This document shows, one piece after another, positions 49,448 to 59,572 of a stretch of 64,000 bases of DNA. This DNA comes from Thermohalobaculum sediminis. Lineage in GTDB: Bacteria; Pseudomonadota; Alphaproteobacteria; Rhodobacterales; Rhodobacteraceae. The position numbers and the translations under genes are program-made. Location of the stretch: assembly GCF_023487995.1 (NCBI RefSeq), contig NZ_JAMFKN010000001.1, positions 248,001-312,000 of the forward strand, given 5' to 3'. Below the pieces are notes generated by a model. The model saw only the letters and a program-made list of their open reading frames with translations. It searched no databases and was not told the origin of the DNA. Positions within the stretch are counted from its first letter, which is position 1; each line of letters opens with the position of its first letter.

Positions 49448-50377
49448 ATGCTGCATCCCAAGGCCCTCACCCTTAAACAGCTTCGCGCGCTGGCGGCGAT
49501 CGTCGATGCGGGCTCGATCACCGCGGCGGCGGCGGTGCTGCACGTGACGCCCCCGGCGGTCTCGACGCAGCTTCGCGGGCTCGAGGAGATCGTGGGCGCG
49601 CAGGTCATCCACCGAGGGCCGGACGGCAAGGTCTCGCTCACGCCGGTCGGGAGCGAGCTGCTGGCCACGATCCGGCAGATCGACACCGCACTCGAGCAGT
49701 GCTTCGAGCGGGTCACGGCGCTGCGGAAGGGTTATGCGGGCCATGTCTCGGTTGGCGTGGTCTCGACGGGGAAATACTTCGCGCCGGGGCTGGTCGCGAG
49801 CATGAAGAAGCTCAACCCGCGGATCGAGATCGGCCTCAAGGTCGGCAACCGCGACCGGATCATCGAGATGCTGACCCGCGGCGAGATCGAGCTGGCCATC
49901 ATGGGCCGGCCGCCGCAGCAGCCTGCGAACGTGGCCGACGTGCTGGGCGACCACCCTTATGTGCTGATCGCCCCGGCCGACCATCCGCTGGCGTGCAAGG
50001 ACAGCGTCTCGGCCGAGGAACTCCTGTCCGAAACCTTCCTCACCCGCGAGGAGGGGTCGGGCACGCGGATCCTGACGACCCGCTACCTCGACCGGATCGG
50101 CGAGGGGCGGCCCTACCGCTCGATCGAGATGGGCACCAACGAGACGATCAAGCAGGCGGTGATCGCCGGGCTGGGGATCGCGATGATCTCGGCCCACACC
50201 GTGGTGCCCGAGCTCGAGGCCGGGCGGCTGGTGACGCTGAGGCTCGCAGGCATGCCGATCGTGCGGCAGTGGTACATGATCCGGCTGGAGGACCACGAGC
50301 TGTCACCCGCGGCGGCGGCCTTCCGGGCCTTCGTGCTGGAGCAGAAGGGCGCCTACCTGCCCCGGCTGCCGGTGTGA
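49448..50377 (+). CDS. LysR-type transcriptional regulator, CbbR-like
   Basis: A 309-residue regulator: winged helix-turn-helix in the first ~65 residues (LTLKQLRALAAIVDAGSITAAAAVLHVTPPAVS), then the effector-binding domain (~95-300) with VSTGKYFAPGLVASMKKLNP. The CbbR-like effector domain suggests a metabolite such as a sugar phosphate or carboxylate. No Calvin-cycle genes lie here, so target genes are unknown. Its divergent neighbour, the CYTH-CHAD gene 146 bases away, is the default candidate target. Confidence 0.92.
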   Translation: MLHPKALTLKQLRALAAIVDAGSITAAAAVLHVTPPAVSTQLRGLEEIVGAQVIHRGPDGKVSLTPVGSELLATIRQIDTALEQCFERVTALRKGYAGHVSVGVVSTGKYFAPGLVASMKKLNPRIEIGLKVGNRDRIIEMLTRGEIELAIMGRPPQQPANVADVLGDHPYVLIAPADHPLACKDSVSAEELLSETFLTREEGSGTRILTTRYLDRIGEGRPYRSIEMGTNETIKQAVIAGLGIAMISAHTVVPELEAGRLVTLRLAGMPIVRQWYMIRLEDHELSPAAAAFRAFVLEQKGAYLPRLPV

Positions 50378-50728
50378 AGGGCGCAGGCTTTCGCGCGTGA
50401 AAGCCATTTCAGTCTCTTGAGTTAAAGTGCGTTTATGAAACGTTGCGCAAATTGGGTCGTAGACCATGCGCCGCATGCGGGCACGATTGAGTGCGGGCGC
50501 ACACGACGCAGGGCGGAGCGGCGCGGGAAGCCGGGACGGGCGGTGCGGTGGAGGTCGGCGCAGTGGAAGAACGCGCCGGGCAGGACGCCCTTGGCACCAC
50601 CGGCCCGGAGCGGGACACCGGGCGGCCGGGGCGCAGCGCGAACGACGGGGCGGATGCGCGCCCCCGCTCCTGCCGAGTGGAGCGGCGACGTGTTCTGGCA
50701 CGCGCCTGCCCCCGCCCGCGCCCGACGG
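50378..50728. other. 351-base region without a recognisable gene
   Basis: Frames through this stretch are open on both strands but give Arg/Pro/Ala-rich nonsense typical of high-GC shadows. The left end holds a 7-bp hairpin (GGCTTTC 50386-50392 with GAAAGCC 50399-50405), which may be a weak terminator for the LysR gene. An AT-richer patch (about 50405-50455) could be a promoter or decayed sequence. Nothing else is seen. Confidence 0.5.
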
Positions 50729-51091
50729 TCACCTGAGGCGGGCGGTTTCCGAGAGGCTGCCGTCGGCCCGCACGAAGCGGATGTAGTCCTCGGCGGTTTC
50801 CGGCGTGAGGCATTCGAAGGGAAAGTCGCGCGAGCCGATGACGAGATCGCGACAGAACCGTCCGTCGCGCCATTCCCAGCGGCCCTTGGCGCTCGCGGAC
50901 CCGAAGGTCCCAGTGAGCGTCGAGTCCGGGTTCGCGACCAGTGAACCGCTCGGATACTCGATGCTTCTGCCCACGACCTTCTCGGCGAACTCGGCCTCGC
51001 TGGTGATCGGTGCGAAGGGCGTTTCGGGGCCTGTGGCGCAGGCAGCGAGGAGGATTGCGCCGAAAGCGGCGCGGCAGACCGGCTTGAGCAT
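50729..51091 (-). CDS. small lipoprotein, unknown function
   Basis: A 120-residue protein with a lipoprotein signal (MLKPVCRAAFGAILLAAC, Cys18 as the lipid-carrying residue). The mature part includes VVGRSIEYPSGSLVANPDSTLTGTF-type segments and WEWRDGRFCRDLVIGSRDF, ending in a repeat-free domain resembling small secreted beta proteins common in Rhodobacteraceae. The ATG at 51091 is chosen for the signal; the longer frame to 51160 lacks one. It has no operon partner. Function unknown. Confidence 0.75.
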   Translation of the reverse strand: MLKPVCRAAFGAILLAACATGPETPFAPITSEAEFAEKVVGRSIEYPSGSLVANPDSTLTGTFGSASAKGRWEWRDGRFCRDLVIGSRDFPFECLTPETAEDYIRFVRADGSLSETARLR

Positions 51092-51293
51092 CAAGATGTC
51101 CCACGGAAAACGTTGAGCAACAAACAACCTGAGGTTGTCATGGCTCGCGTGCGCCGACAAGCGCGATCGGCGGGGCGGCGCGCGGCAGGCTGAGGGAGAT
51201 TACGCGATCGTGATCTTGTGATTGCAGGCGCGCGGCGGTGGGCGTGGCATCTCCGATCCGCGATAGTGGGAGGCGTCCGCGCGCCCGGCGCCG

Positions 51294-52994
51294 TCAGCGC
51301 AACGCGGGCGCGGGGGCCGCGGCGCGGTCGGGTGCACCCGAGCCGCCGCCGTCCCTGAGCCGCGAGTCCTTGAGCTCGCCCGCGGCTTCCAGGATCGGAT
51401 GCGCCACGGCCGTCACATGGGCCACGACCCGCTTGAGGTCGCGCAGCATGTCCAGATGCAGCGACGACGTTTCGATCGAGGCGGGCGTGCCCTCGCGAAG
51501 GCGGCGCAGGTGACTCTCGGTCGCCTGTCGCTCGGCGGTGCGCATGGCCTCCTTGGCGCGCACGAGCTCCCGCGCCATCTCGAGGTCGCGCGTCACGAAG
51601 ACGGCGACCGAGAGGCGCATCTGCTCGACCGCGGTGTTGTGCATGCGCTGCAGCTCGCGCCACCCCTCGGGCGAGAAGGCGAGTTGCAGACGCTGCTTCT
51701 TCTGCGCCAGCGCCAGCAGGTTCTTGTCGATGATGTCGCCCACATGCTCGAGGTTGGTGGTGAACAGGATCAGGTCGAAGGCCTCGCGGGACTCGGCGGG
51801 CGAAAGCTCGCGCTGCATCAGGCGGGTGAGGTAGCGTACGACCGCCTCGCAGGAGGTATCGACGCCGGCATCCAGGCTGCGGATCTCCTCTCGCCGCCTG
51901 CCGTCGGCCTCCTCGAACGGGCGGATAGCCTCGCGCAGCATCAGCTCGACCGTCTCGGCGATCCTCAGCGCCTCGCGCGAGGCGCCCGACAGCGCGATCC
52001 GCGGCCGGTCGAGGGCGGCGGGGTCGAGCAGCGGCAGCCGGTTCTCGGCCATCGCCTCCTCCGGCTCGGGCATCAGCCGCTCAAGCAGCCGCGCGGCCAG
52101 CCCGGCGAGCGGCAGGAAGCCCAGCGCAAGGGCGAGGTTGAAGGCCGTGTGGGCGTTCGCAAGCTGCCGCCCCACCCCCCAGTCGAGCCCGGCGAGGACG
52201 CCCGAGACCAGCGGCAGGAAGGGCAGCACCACCAGCGCCCCCGTCAGCCGGAACACCAGATTCCCGACCAGCATCCGCCGCGCCGTGCCGCCGCTGCGCA
52301 AGGCAAGGCCCAGAGGCACAAAGCCCGCGCCGACATTGGCGCCCAGAATGAAGGTGAGCGCGAGTTCCGGCGACAGGATGCCGCCTGCCGCGAGCGAGAT
52401 GAAGAACAGGATCGACGCGACCGAGGAATGCGCGAGCCATGTCAGCAGCGCGGCGATCCCCAGCGCCAGCAGCGGGTCGCTGGCCAGCCGTTGCAGCACG
52501 GTCTGCAACAGCGCGTCGTCGCGCAGCGGCTCGGACGCGGCCGAGATCATCCCGAGCGCCATCAGCATCAGCCCCAGCCCGATCAGCAGGCGCCCCATGT
52601 TGCGCAGATGCGCGGCCGCGCAGCCCATGAACAGCGCGACCCCGAGGAAGATCAGGATCGGCACGAGCCCGCCGATGTCGAAGATCAGCGCCTGCACGAC
52701 GAGGCTCGAGCCCACATCGGCCCCCAGCATCACCGCCAGCGCCGGCGCGAGCGCGATCAGGCCGCGGCTGGTGAACGAGGTGAGCAGGAGCGCGGTGGCC
52801 GTCGAGCTTTGCAGCGCCGCGGCCACACCCACCCCCGTCGCGCAGGCCGCGACCCGGTTGCGCGTGGCAAGGCCGATGGCGCGGCGCAGCCGCTCGCCCA
52901 ACACGCGCTCCATGCCGGTCCGCGCGAGACGCGCCGCCCACACGAGGAGGGCAACGGCGCCTGCAAGCTCGACAAGGAGCATGTGACCGGACAT
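51294..52994 (-). CDS. Na+/phosphate cotransporter family protein with PhoU-like C-terminal domain
   Basis: A 566-residue protein of the NptA/PF02690 family. The N-terminal ~310 residues have about eight to nine membrane helices with the QSSTATA signature at 62-68 and its repeat-like AHSSVASI. A cytosolic PhoU-like helical domain (~350-540; EHVGDIIDKNLLALA, RELVRAKEAMRTAER) follows. Such proteins move phosphate with sodium. A Pho box lies just upstream, so phosphate-starvation control by PhoB is likely. The ATG at 52994 begins the first helix; the frame upstream is not convincing. Confidence 0.92.
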   Translation of the reverse strand: MSGHMLLVELAGAVALLVWAARLARTGMERVLGERLRRAIGLATRNRVAACATGVGVAAALQSSTATALLLTSFTSRGLIALAPALAVMLGADVGSSLVVQALIFDIGGLVPILIFLGVALFMGCAAAHLRNMGRLLIGLGLMLMALGMISAASEPLRDDALLQTVLQRLASDPLLALGIAALLTWLAHSSVASILFFISLAAGGILSPELALTFILGANVGAGFVPLGLALRSGGTARRMLVGNLVFRLTGALVVLPFLPLVSGVLAGLDWGVGRQLANAHTAFNLALALGFLPLAGLAARLLERLMPEPEEAMAENRLPLLDPAALDRPRIALSGASREALRIAETVELMLREAIRPFEEADGRRREEIRSLDAGVDTSCEAVVRYLTRLMQRELSPAESREAFDLILFTTNLEHVGDIIDKNLLALAQKKQRLQLAFSPEGWRELQRMHNTAVEQMRLSVAVFVTRDLEMARELVRAKEAMRTAERQATESHLRRLREGTPASIETSSLHLDMLRDLKRVVAHVTAVAHPILEAAGELKDSRLRDGGGSGAPDRAAAPAPALR

Positions 52995-53032
52995 TGGTGG
53001 ATACTCCGCAGCACCCGGTGACCCCCGCCGGG

Positions 53033-53060
53033 ATGACACTTACATGACAGTTTCATGACA
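53033..53060 (-). promoter_or_regulatory. Pho box (PhoB operator), three TGTCAT repeats at 11-base spacing
   Basis: Three TGTCAT hexamers (read on the reverse strand; ATGACA at 53033, 53044 and 53055) are spaced exactly 11 bases, the PhoB repeat period, with AT-rich spacers as in the consensus. They end 39 bases ahead of the Na/Pi cotransporter start. The consistent spacing in a high-GC genome makes chance unlikely. Confidence 0.85.
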
Positions 53061-53133
53061 TAATGCAAGGGGCGCCCCGGCGTGAGGCCCCATCGCGCGG
53101 TCGTGATGTGTGCGGCCGGTCACGCCGGCGCGG

Positions 53134-53880
53134 TCACGAGGGGAAGGCCTCGTCGGGCAGTTCGGTGCAGTAGAGCGTGGCCGCGCGATAGAGGCTGTGC
53201 AGCGGCGCCTCGAGGTGGTCGTTGTCCGTGAACAGCGCCATCACCTCGACGGGACCGGGCGGGGCTTCGCCGAAGGCGCGCTGGTAGTCCTCGCGCAGGT
53301 TGCGCCGCTCGGTGTGCCAGCCCTCGCCCGCGCCGCCGCTGCGCACCACGAAGCTGTAGAGCGTCCCGATGAAATAGGGGCTCTCGATCACGCTGCCCGC
53401 GGCGTTCGCGGGCGTGGACCAGACGTAGCGCAGCGTCGGCACCGGGCGCGGGTTCGACAGCGCGCCGGGATCGCCGAAGGCAAAGACCAGCGAGGCCGCA
53501 ACATCGTCGGTCGCCCGGACAGCAAGGTCCGCGCCCTCCGGCAGGCGGTCCACGCGCCACGACCATTCGACGACCGGGCAGGTTTCGGTGTCGATCTGGA
53601 CCCAGCGGGCCAGCGCCGTCGACGAGCCATCGACGACCGGCTCGATCGCCACGTCGTCGCCATCGGCGATCAGCCGCCATTCCGACTGCCCCCAGATGCG
53701 GATGAAGCGCCAGCTTTTCATCAGCGCGTCCGAGGCGGCAAACAGCGGATAGGGCAGCACCGGCTCGCCCGCGGCGGGCGGAGGCGGGCGCATCGCGGCG
53801 GCGCAGCCCGCGACGACGAGCGCGGCGAGGGGCCAGAGCGCCCGGCGGCGGCGCGTGCACTGTGCGTCATTACCGGGCAT
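53134..53880 (-). CDS. DUF3047 family lipoprotein
   Basis: A 248-residue exported protein. The N terminus has arginines then a hydrophobic run ending in VVAGC, a lipobox. The mature part contains WRLIADGDDVAIEPVVDGSSTALAR and EWSWRVDRLPEGADLAVRATDDVAASLVFAFG, characteristic of DUF3047, a periplasmic family of unknown function. The ATG at 53880 has GAGGAG upstream and is preferred over the 74-codon extension. No operon partner. Confidence 0.83.
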   Translation of the reverse strand: MPGNDAQCTRRRRALWPLAALVVAGCAAAMRPPPPAAGEPVLPYPLFAASDALMKSWRFIRIWGQSEWRLIADGDDVAIEPVVDGSSTALARWVQIDTETCPVVEWSWRVDRLPEGADLAVRATDDVAASLVFAFGDPGALSNPRPVPTLRYVWSTPANAAGSVIESPYFIGTLYSFVVRSGGAGEGWHTERRNLREDYQRAFGEAPPGPVEVMALFTDNDHLEAPLHSLYRAATLYCTELPDEAFPS

Positions 53881-54058
53881 CGAGCTCCTCACGCAGTCTC
53901 CATGCGGTTCGATCCGGACGTCCGTGCGCGAGAGCGGGAGAGCTGCAAGCAGGCGCGGTCCGTGCCGCCCGGCGCGTCGCGGACGGCATGTATACGGCAG
54001 CGCTTCGGGCCGCCGAACGCAAGCCGCAAGTCGTTGCAGGCGGGGGACTGCGCCGGGC

Positions 54059-54487
54059 TCAGCCGCCGTCGCCGGTGAAGCCCGCGGCCTCGATGCCCGC
54101 AAGCGCCGCGGCCTCGTCGTTGTCCGAGGTGTCGCCGGTCACGCCCACGGCGCCGATGATGTTGCCCTTGCGGTCCTTGACCAGCACGCCCCCCGGCACC
54201 GGCAGGATGGCACCGAACACGGTGCCGAGGCCATCGGTGAAATAGGGCTGCTTCTCGGCGCGCGTCATCAGGTAGCGCGAGCCCTGCCCCACGCCCAACG
54301 CGCCGTATGCCTTGCCGTGCGCCATCTGGAAACGCAGGTTCGAGGCACCGTCCTCGCGCTCGAACGCCTTCACGTTGCCGCCCGCGTCGAGCACGATGAC
54401 CGACAGGGGCTTGAGCTCCATCTCGCGGCCCTTGGCCAGCGTCCGGGCGATGATGGTGCGCGCCTTGCGCAGGGTGATCTCGGGCAT
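54059..54487 (-). CDS. glcG: GlcG/HbpS family heme-binding-like protein
   Basis: A 142-residue protein of the GlcG/PduO-C/HbpS fold (ITLRKARTIIARTLAKGRE, SVIVLDAGGNVKAFEREDGA, LPVPGGVLVKDRKGNIIGAVGVTGDTSDNDE). In E. coli glcG lies in the glycolate operon. Here it follows malate synthase G by one base, in the same order, so it is taken as a glycolate/glyoxylate-linked partner. Binding of heme or a flavin-like ligand is known for relatives; its role is unclear. No signal peptide. Confidence 0.88.
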   Translation of the reverse strand: MPEITLRKARTIIARTLAKGREMELKPLSVIVLDAGGNVKAFEREDGASNLRFQMAHGKAYGALGVGQGSRYLMTRAEKQPYFTDGLGTVFGAILPVPGGVLVKDRKGNIIGAVGVTGDTSDNDEAAALAGIEAAGFTGDGG

Positions 54488-54488
54488 C

Positions 54489-56702
54489 TCAGGCAGCCTC
54501 CCCTTTCAGCTCCGCCTTCTTCTTCAGGCGCCGTGCGTGCAGCACCGGCTCGGTATAGCCGCTGGGCAGGTCGGTGCCCATGAAGATGAGATCTGCCGCC
54601 GCCTGGAAGGCCTGCCCGTCGAAGCGCGGCGCCATCGGCGCGTAGGCCGGGTCGCCCGCGTTCTGGCGGTCGACCACCTCGGCCATCCGGCGCAGGGTGG
54701 CGGTGACCTGGTCGGCGGTGACGATGCCGTGCAGCAGCCAGTTAGCGATGTGCTGCGAGCTGATCCGCAGGGTCGCGCGGTCTTCCATCAGGCCGATGTC
54801 GTTGATGTCGGGCACCTTCGAGCAGCCAACCCCCTGGTCGATCCAGCGCACGACATAGCCGAGGATGCCCTGGCAGTTGTTGTCGAGCTCGGCCTGGATC
54901 TCCTCGGCCGACCAGTTCGGGCGGTCGGCCAGCGGTATGGCCAGGATGTCGCCCAGAGCGGCGCGCGGGCGGCCGCCGATCTCGGCCTGCCGCGCGGCCA
55001 CATCGACCCGGTGATAATGGATCGCGTGGATCGTGGCGGCGGTTGGCGAGGGCACCCACGCGGTGTTCGCGCCGGCCATCGGGTGGACCACCTTCTGCTC
55101 GAGCATCGCCTGCATCAGGTCCGGCATCGCCCACATGCCCTTGCCGATCTGGGCGACGCCCTTGAGCCCGCATTCGAGCCCGATGTCGACGTTCCAGTCC
55201 TCGTAGGCGGCGATCCACGGGGTTTTCTTCATGTCCGCCTTGCGGATCATGGGGCCGGCCTGCATCGAGGTGTGGATCTCGTCGCCGGTGCGGTCGAGGA
55301 AGCCCGTGTTGATGAAGCATATACGCGACTTGGCGGCGCGGATGCACTCCTTGAGGTTGACGGTGGTGCGCCGCTCCTCGTCCATGATGCCGAGCTTGAT
55401 GGTGTTGCGCGCCATGCCCAGCAGGTCCTCGACCGCGGCCATCAGGGCGTCGGTGGCGGCGACCTCCTCGGGGCCGTGCATCTTGGGCTTGACGATGTAG
55501 ACCGAGCCCGCGCGCGAGTTGCGTGGGCCTTCGGTCTTGCGCAGGTCATGCAGCGCGATCAGCGAGGTGCAGACGGCGTCCAAGATCTCCTCGGGGATCT
55601 CGGCGCCGTCGGGCAGCAGGATCGCGGGGTTGGTCATCAGCGGGCCCACGTTGCGCACCAGCATGAGCGACCGTCCCGGCAGGGTGAAGGGCGTGCCGTC
55701 GGGCGCGAGATACTCGCGGTCGGGGTTTAGCGCCCGGGTGAAGGTCTCGCCGCCCTTCTCGACCTGCTCGGTCAGGTCGCCCTTCATCAGGCCCAGCCAG
55801 TTCGAGTAGGTCAGCACCTTGTCGGAGGCATCGACCGCGGCAACCGAATCCTCGCAGTCGCAGATCGTCGTGATCGCGGCCTCGACGATCACGTCGGCGA
55901 GGCCGAGGCTGTCATGCCGACCGATGGGGCTGTCGAGGTCGATCTTCAGTTCGACATGCAGGTTGTGGCGCCGCAGCAGGATCGCCGAGGGGTTTGCCGG
56001 GTCGCCGCGATAGCCGACGAACTGCGAGGGATCGGCAAGCCCCGCGGTCGCGGCCCGCACGCCGGTACCGTCGCGCGCGGTCAGGCCCGGGATCAGGCGG
56101 ACCTGCAGCTGGCCGTTCACCACGGCGACGCCCTCGACATGACCCCAGGCGAGCCCCTTGACCGACAGCGGCGCGATGCCGGTTAGGTGCGCCTTGGTCC
56201 AGGTGACGACGCGCCCACCACGCCTGCGGTCATACCTGCCCTTCGGCGCGGGGCTGCCCAGAGCGTCGGTGCCATAGAGCGCGTCGTAGAGCGAGCCCCA
56301 GCGCCCATTGGCCGCGTTCAGCGCGTAGCGTGCGTTCATCACCGGCACCACGAGCTGCGGCCCCGCGATCGTCGAGAACTCGTCGTCCACGCCGGGCGTG
56401 TCGATGGTGAAGTCTGGCCCCTCGGGGACCAGGTAGCCGATCTCGGTCAGGAATGCCTTGTAGGCGGCCGCGTCATGCGGCTGGCCGCGCCGGGCGATGT
56501 GCCAGGCGTCGATCTTCTCCTGCAGCGCGGCGCGCTTTGCCACCAGCGCGCGGTTCCTTGGCGCGAACGCGGCGGCGATGCGGCCAAAGCCCTCCCAGAA
56601 CGCGGCCTCGTCCACGCCCGTCCCGGGCAGCGCTTGCGCGTTGATGAAATCGTAGAGCTCGCGCGCGACCCGGAGGCCGCCTGCGCCGACACGCTCGGTC
56701 AT
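54489..56702 (-). CDS. glcB: malate synthase G
   Basis: Condenses glyoxylate with acetyl-CoA to malate, the end step of glyoxylate and glycolate assimilation. The 737-residue cytosolic monomer has normal length for isoform G. Features: the long N-terminal region, catalytic segment with [65 protein letters not shown], and the C-terminal helical plug. The ATG at 56702 is selected because upstream residues do not match the family. It is co-transcribed with glcG (1 base apart). Confidence 0.95.
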   Translation of the reverse strand: MTERVGAGGLRVARELYDFINAQALPGTGVDEAAFWEGFGRIAAAFAPRNRALVAKRAALQEKIDAWHIARRGQPHDAAAYKAFLTEIGYLVPEGPDFTIDTPGVDDEFSTIAGPQLVVPVMNARYALNAANGRWGSLYDALYGTDALGSPAPKGRYDRRRGGRVVTWTKAHLTGIAPLSVKGLAWGHVEGVAVVNGQLQVRLIPGLTARDGTGVRAATAGLADPSQFVGYRGDPANPSAILLRRHNLHVELKIDLDSPIGRHDSLGLADVIVEAAITTICDCEDSVAAVDASDKVLTYSNWLGLMKGDLTEQVEKGGETFTRALNPDREYLAPDGTPFTLPGRSLMLVRNVGPLMTNPAILLPDGAEIPEEILDAVCTSLIALHDLRKTEGPRNSRAGSVYIVKPKMHGPEEVAATDALMAAVEDLLGMARNTIKLGIMDEERRTTVNLKECIRAAKSRICFINTGFLDRTGDEIHTSMQAGPMIRKADMKKTPWIAAYEDWNVDIGLECGLKGVAQIGKGMWAMPDLMQAMLEQKVVHPMAGANTAWVPSPTAATIHAIHYHRVDVAARQAEIGGRPRAALGDILAIPLADRPNWSAEEIQAELDNNCQGILGYVVRWIDQGVGCSKVPDINDIGLMEDRATLRISSQHIANWLLHGIVTADQVTATLRRMAEVVDRQNAGDPAYAPMAPRFDGQAFQAAADLIFMGTDLPSGYTEPVLHARRLKKKAELKGEAA

Positions 56703-56923
56703 GGCCGGATGTCCTGTGTTGTCCCCATTTTCGGGCGTGGATAGGGGGCGGGCGACCATGCTGCAAGGCAGCATGGATGGACTTCCGCCTGATGGAAAAG
56801 CCATGCGCGGCAGGATCGGGCCGGAATTTCGTTGCCGCGTGGCTTGCGCGGACCTACCCTCGCGGCATCGCGATTTCCGAGTGGCCGTTGCGTAAGTCAT
56901 TTCAGCACCAGGGGGGAACCGAC

Positions 56924-57475
56924 ATGGCCGAGACGCCGAGAAACGTCGACGAAATCAAGAAGAACCCGAAGATGATGGCCGCATATCTTGCATATGCGAA
57001 ACGCCGGGCGACGCTCAACGAGGTGATGTTCTACTTCGACAAGGGCAACGCGCAGGGCGTGTGGCCCAAGTATCTCGACCCCAAGGCCAAGCTCGCGGTG
57101 AATGTCGACGGCAAGGTCACCACCGCCGGGGGAAAGCTGGCGGCGGCGGGCGACTGGGGCAACGCGCTCTGGCCGAAGATCATCGCGCTGGGCAAGACCC
57201 AGGTCGGCGACGCGCTGAACGGCGACATAGGCACCTTCGTCGCCTCGAATGAGTACAAGGAGTACCAGGTCAAGGAGAACATGGGCGACCCGACCAAGGC
57301 CGCCAAGGTCCTGGGGATCAGCGACGTCAAGAAGCTGAAGGCTGCGATGGAGGCCCAGGCAACCGGCGACACCAAGACCGCGAAGAAGCTGTTCGAGGCC
57401 CTCGCCAAGCAGGAGAAGATGAAGGTCAAGTACGAGGATATGGTGAAGAACCTGAAATCCTCGGGCGTGATGTAG
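56924..57475 (+). CDS. 183-residue protein of unknown function with weak RGS-like pattern
   Basis: Not recognised with confidence. A soluble, helix-rich, Lys- and Ala-rich protein (about 17 percent Lys) with no signal. It starts [22 protein letters not shown]. The order of hydrophobic positions in [21 protein letters not shown] and [19 protein letters not shown] is reminiscent of RGS-fold helices, which is a guess. Codon use is normal. The ATG at 56924 has GGGGGGAACCGAC upstream. Monocistronic with a terminator after it; divergent from glcB across 221 bases. Confidence 0.75.
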   Translation: MAETPRNVDEIKKNPKMMAAYLAYAKRRATLNEVMFYFDKGNAQGVWPKYLDPKAKLAVNVDGKVTTAGGKLAAAGDWGNALWPKIIALGKTQVGDALNGDIGTFVASNEYKEYQVKENMGDPTKAAKVLGISDVKKLKAAMEAQATGDTKTAKKLFEALAKQEKMKVKYEDMVKNLKSSGVM

Positions 57476-57492
57476 GCGGCGCCAAAACGGCA

Positions 57493-57516
57493 AAGGGCCG
57501 CACCTGGGCGGCCCTT
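57493..57516. terminator. bidirectional terminator hairpin between 183-residue gene and dksA
   Basis: 9-bp stem AAGGGCCGC/GCGGCCCTT (57493-57501 with 57508-57516) and 6-base loop. It begins with AA and ends TT plus TCCTC, between two convergent genes 18 bases after one stop and 24 before the other. Confidence 0.75.
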
Positions 57517-57540
57517 CCTCATGCTCCCGCGCGGCGGCGC

Positions 57541-57963
57541 TCAGCTGTCGCGGTGGACCTTCTCACGCCGCTCGTGCTTTTCCTGCGCCTCGAGCGAGAG
57601 GGTCGCGATCGGGCGCGCGTCGAGGCGCTTGAGCGAGATCGGCTCGCCCGTCTCCTCGCAGTAGCCGTAGGTGCCCTCGTCGATGCGCCGAAGCGCCGCG
57701 TCGATCTTCGAGATCAGCTTGCGCTGCCGGTCGCGGGTCCGCAGCTCCAGCGCGCGGTCGGTCTCGGCCGAGGCGCGGTCGGCGAGATCGGGGATGTTCT
57801 GCGTGTCCTCCTGCATGTTGAGGACGGTCTCGCGGCTCTCCTCGAGGATCGAGTCGCGCCATGCCAGCAGCTTGCGCCGGAAGTAGTCCTTCTGCCGGTC
57901 GCACATGAAGGGCTCGTCGTCGGAGGGGCGATACTCAGGGTCGATCGGGGCTTCGATATTCAT
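57541..57963 (-). CDS. dksA: RNA polymerase-binding transcription factor DksA (degenerate zinc finger)
   Basis: Stringent-response partner of ppGpp that acts through the RNA polymerase secondary channel. In 140 residues the coiled coil carries the tip motif DxxDxA (Asp59, Asp62, Ala64), needed for activity. The usual four Cys of the zinc finger are reduced to Cys102 with Thr105, Ser123 and Ala126, so zinc is probably not bound. One-Cys DksA proteins are known from Rhodobacter. The ATG at 57963 is favoured by GGGAGAG 9 bases upstream over a GTG at 57981. Confidence 0.93.
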   Translation of the reverse strand: MNIEAPIDPEYRPSDDEPFMCDRQKDYFRRKLLAWRDSILEESRETVLNMQEDTQNIPDLADRASAETDRALELRTRDRQRKLISKIDAALRRIDEGTYGYCEETGEPISLKRLDARPIATLSLEAQEKHERREKVHRDS

Positions 57964-58125
57964 CGGAACGGTCTCTCCCACCCAAGTTCCCGCGCAGCGA
58001 GGTTGCGGTGCATATAGAGCGTCGGGGACAGATTGTCACGTCTTAAAACCAATGAAAGATTGCGCTATATGCCTCAATCGTTTGCGAAAAAATCCCCGGT
58101 GGGCGCGGAGTGGAGGAAAGCCGCC

Positions 58126-58965
<840 letters not shown>

Positions 58966-59044
58966 TCGGACGCCGTTCGGCCCGGCGGGACGCGACGGGC
59001 GGGGCTAGATGGCCCCACGCGCGCTCGGGCGGCACCCGCCAATG

Positions 59045-59366
59045 TCAGCCGCCGCCGATCGGGTCCGGGTTCTCGCCGGCACCCGAGCCCATCTCGGTGG
59101 TCGAGCCCGGCTCGAAATTCGTGTTGACCTCGCCGATCCCGGGGTCCGGGGAGATCGACGCGGGCAAGCCCGCCTCGTTGCCCATCCCGGGCTGCTCGAT
59201 GGTCGTGTCCATGCCGGCCCCGCCGCCCGTCGGGCGAGTCCTTGTCGTCCGGCAGGGTATCGAGAAGCTCCTCCTGAGCCTCGTTCAGACCGCCGGAGGT
59301 CTGACCATGGGCAAGCCCGCCTGCGGCAAACCCGGCGATCAGCATTGCCAGCGCCGCGCGTTTCAA
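59045..59366 (-). pseudogene. small secreted protein gene, apparently frameshifted
   Basis: A TTG at 59366 with GAGGAG 8 bases upstream opens a signal peptide (MKRAALAMLIAGFAAGGLAHG) and an acidic start to the mature part (NEAQEELLDTLPDDKDSP). Near 59228-59240 the reading frame loses protein character. The sensible continuation lies in another frame: a Gly/Ser/Pro/Glu-rich tail (TGGGAGMDTTIEQPG to GENPDPIGGG) ending at a stop at 59045. Removing one base there restores a ~106-residue protein. Either a true mutation or a sequencing error. Unbroken, the frame would run into the end of moxR. Confidence 0.6.
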
Positions 59367-59572
59367 GATGTCTACTCCTCGCTCGTGTGCGTTCGGCGCT
59401 CCGGCAGGCGGTCTCCCGGAAGCGCCCTCGAATGCCCCACGAACGTGCCGCTCCGGAGGGGCGTTGCGACGCGATCACGGGATCGGGACCGCCGCCCCGC
59501 AAGCGGCTGGCCGTTGCGGCGGCGGCAACGCCAGTCCAGAGTCGAGGCCGACCCGCCAGACCGGAGACACCG

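Noticed and set aside
50435-50944. 169-codon forward frame between LysR and the lipoprotein
   Set aside because: Overlaps the lipoprotein gene on the other strand and has random Arg/Ala/Pro composition; no ribosome-binding site.
51399-53021. 540-codon forward frame opposite the Na/Pi cotransporter
   Set aside because: Antisense shadow; the reverse frame has the QSSTATA signature and real membrane helices.
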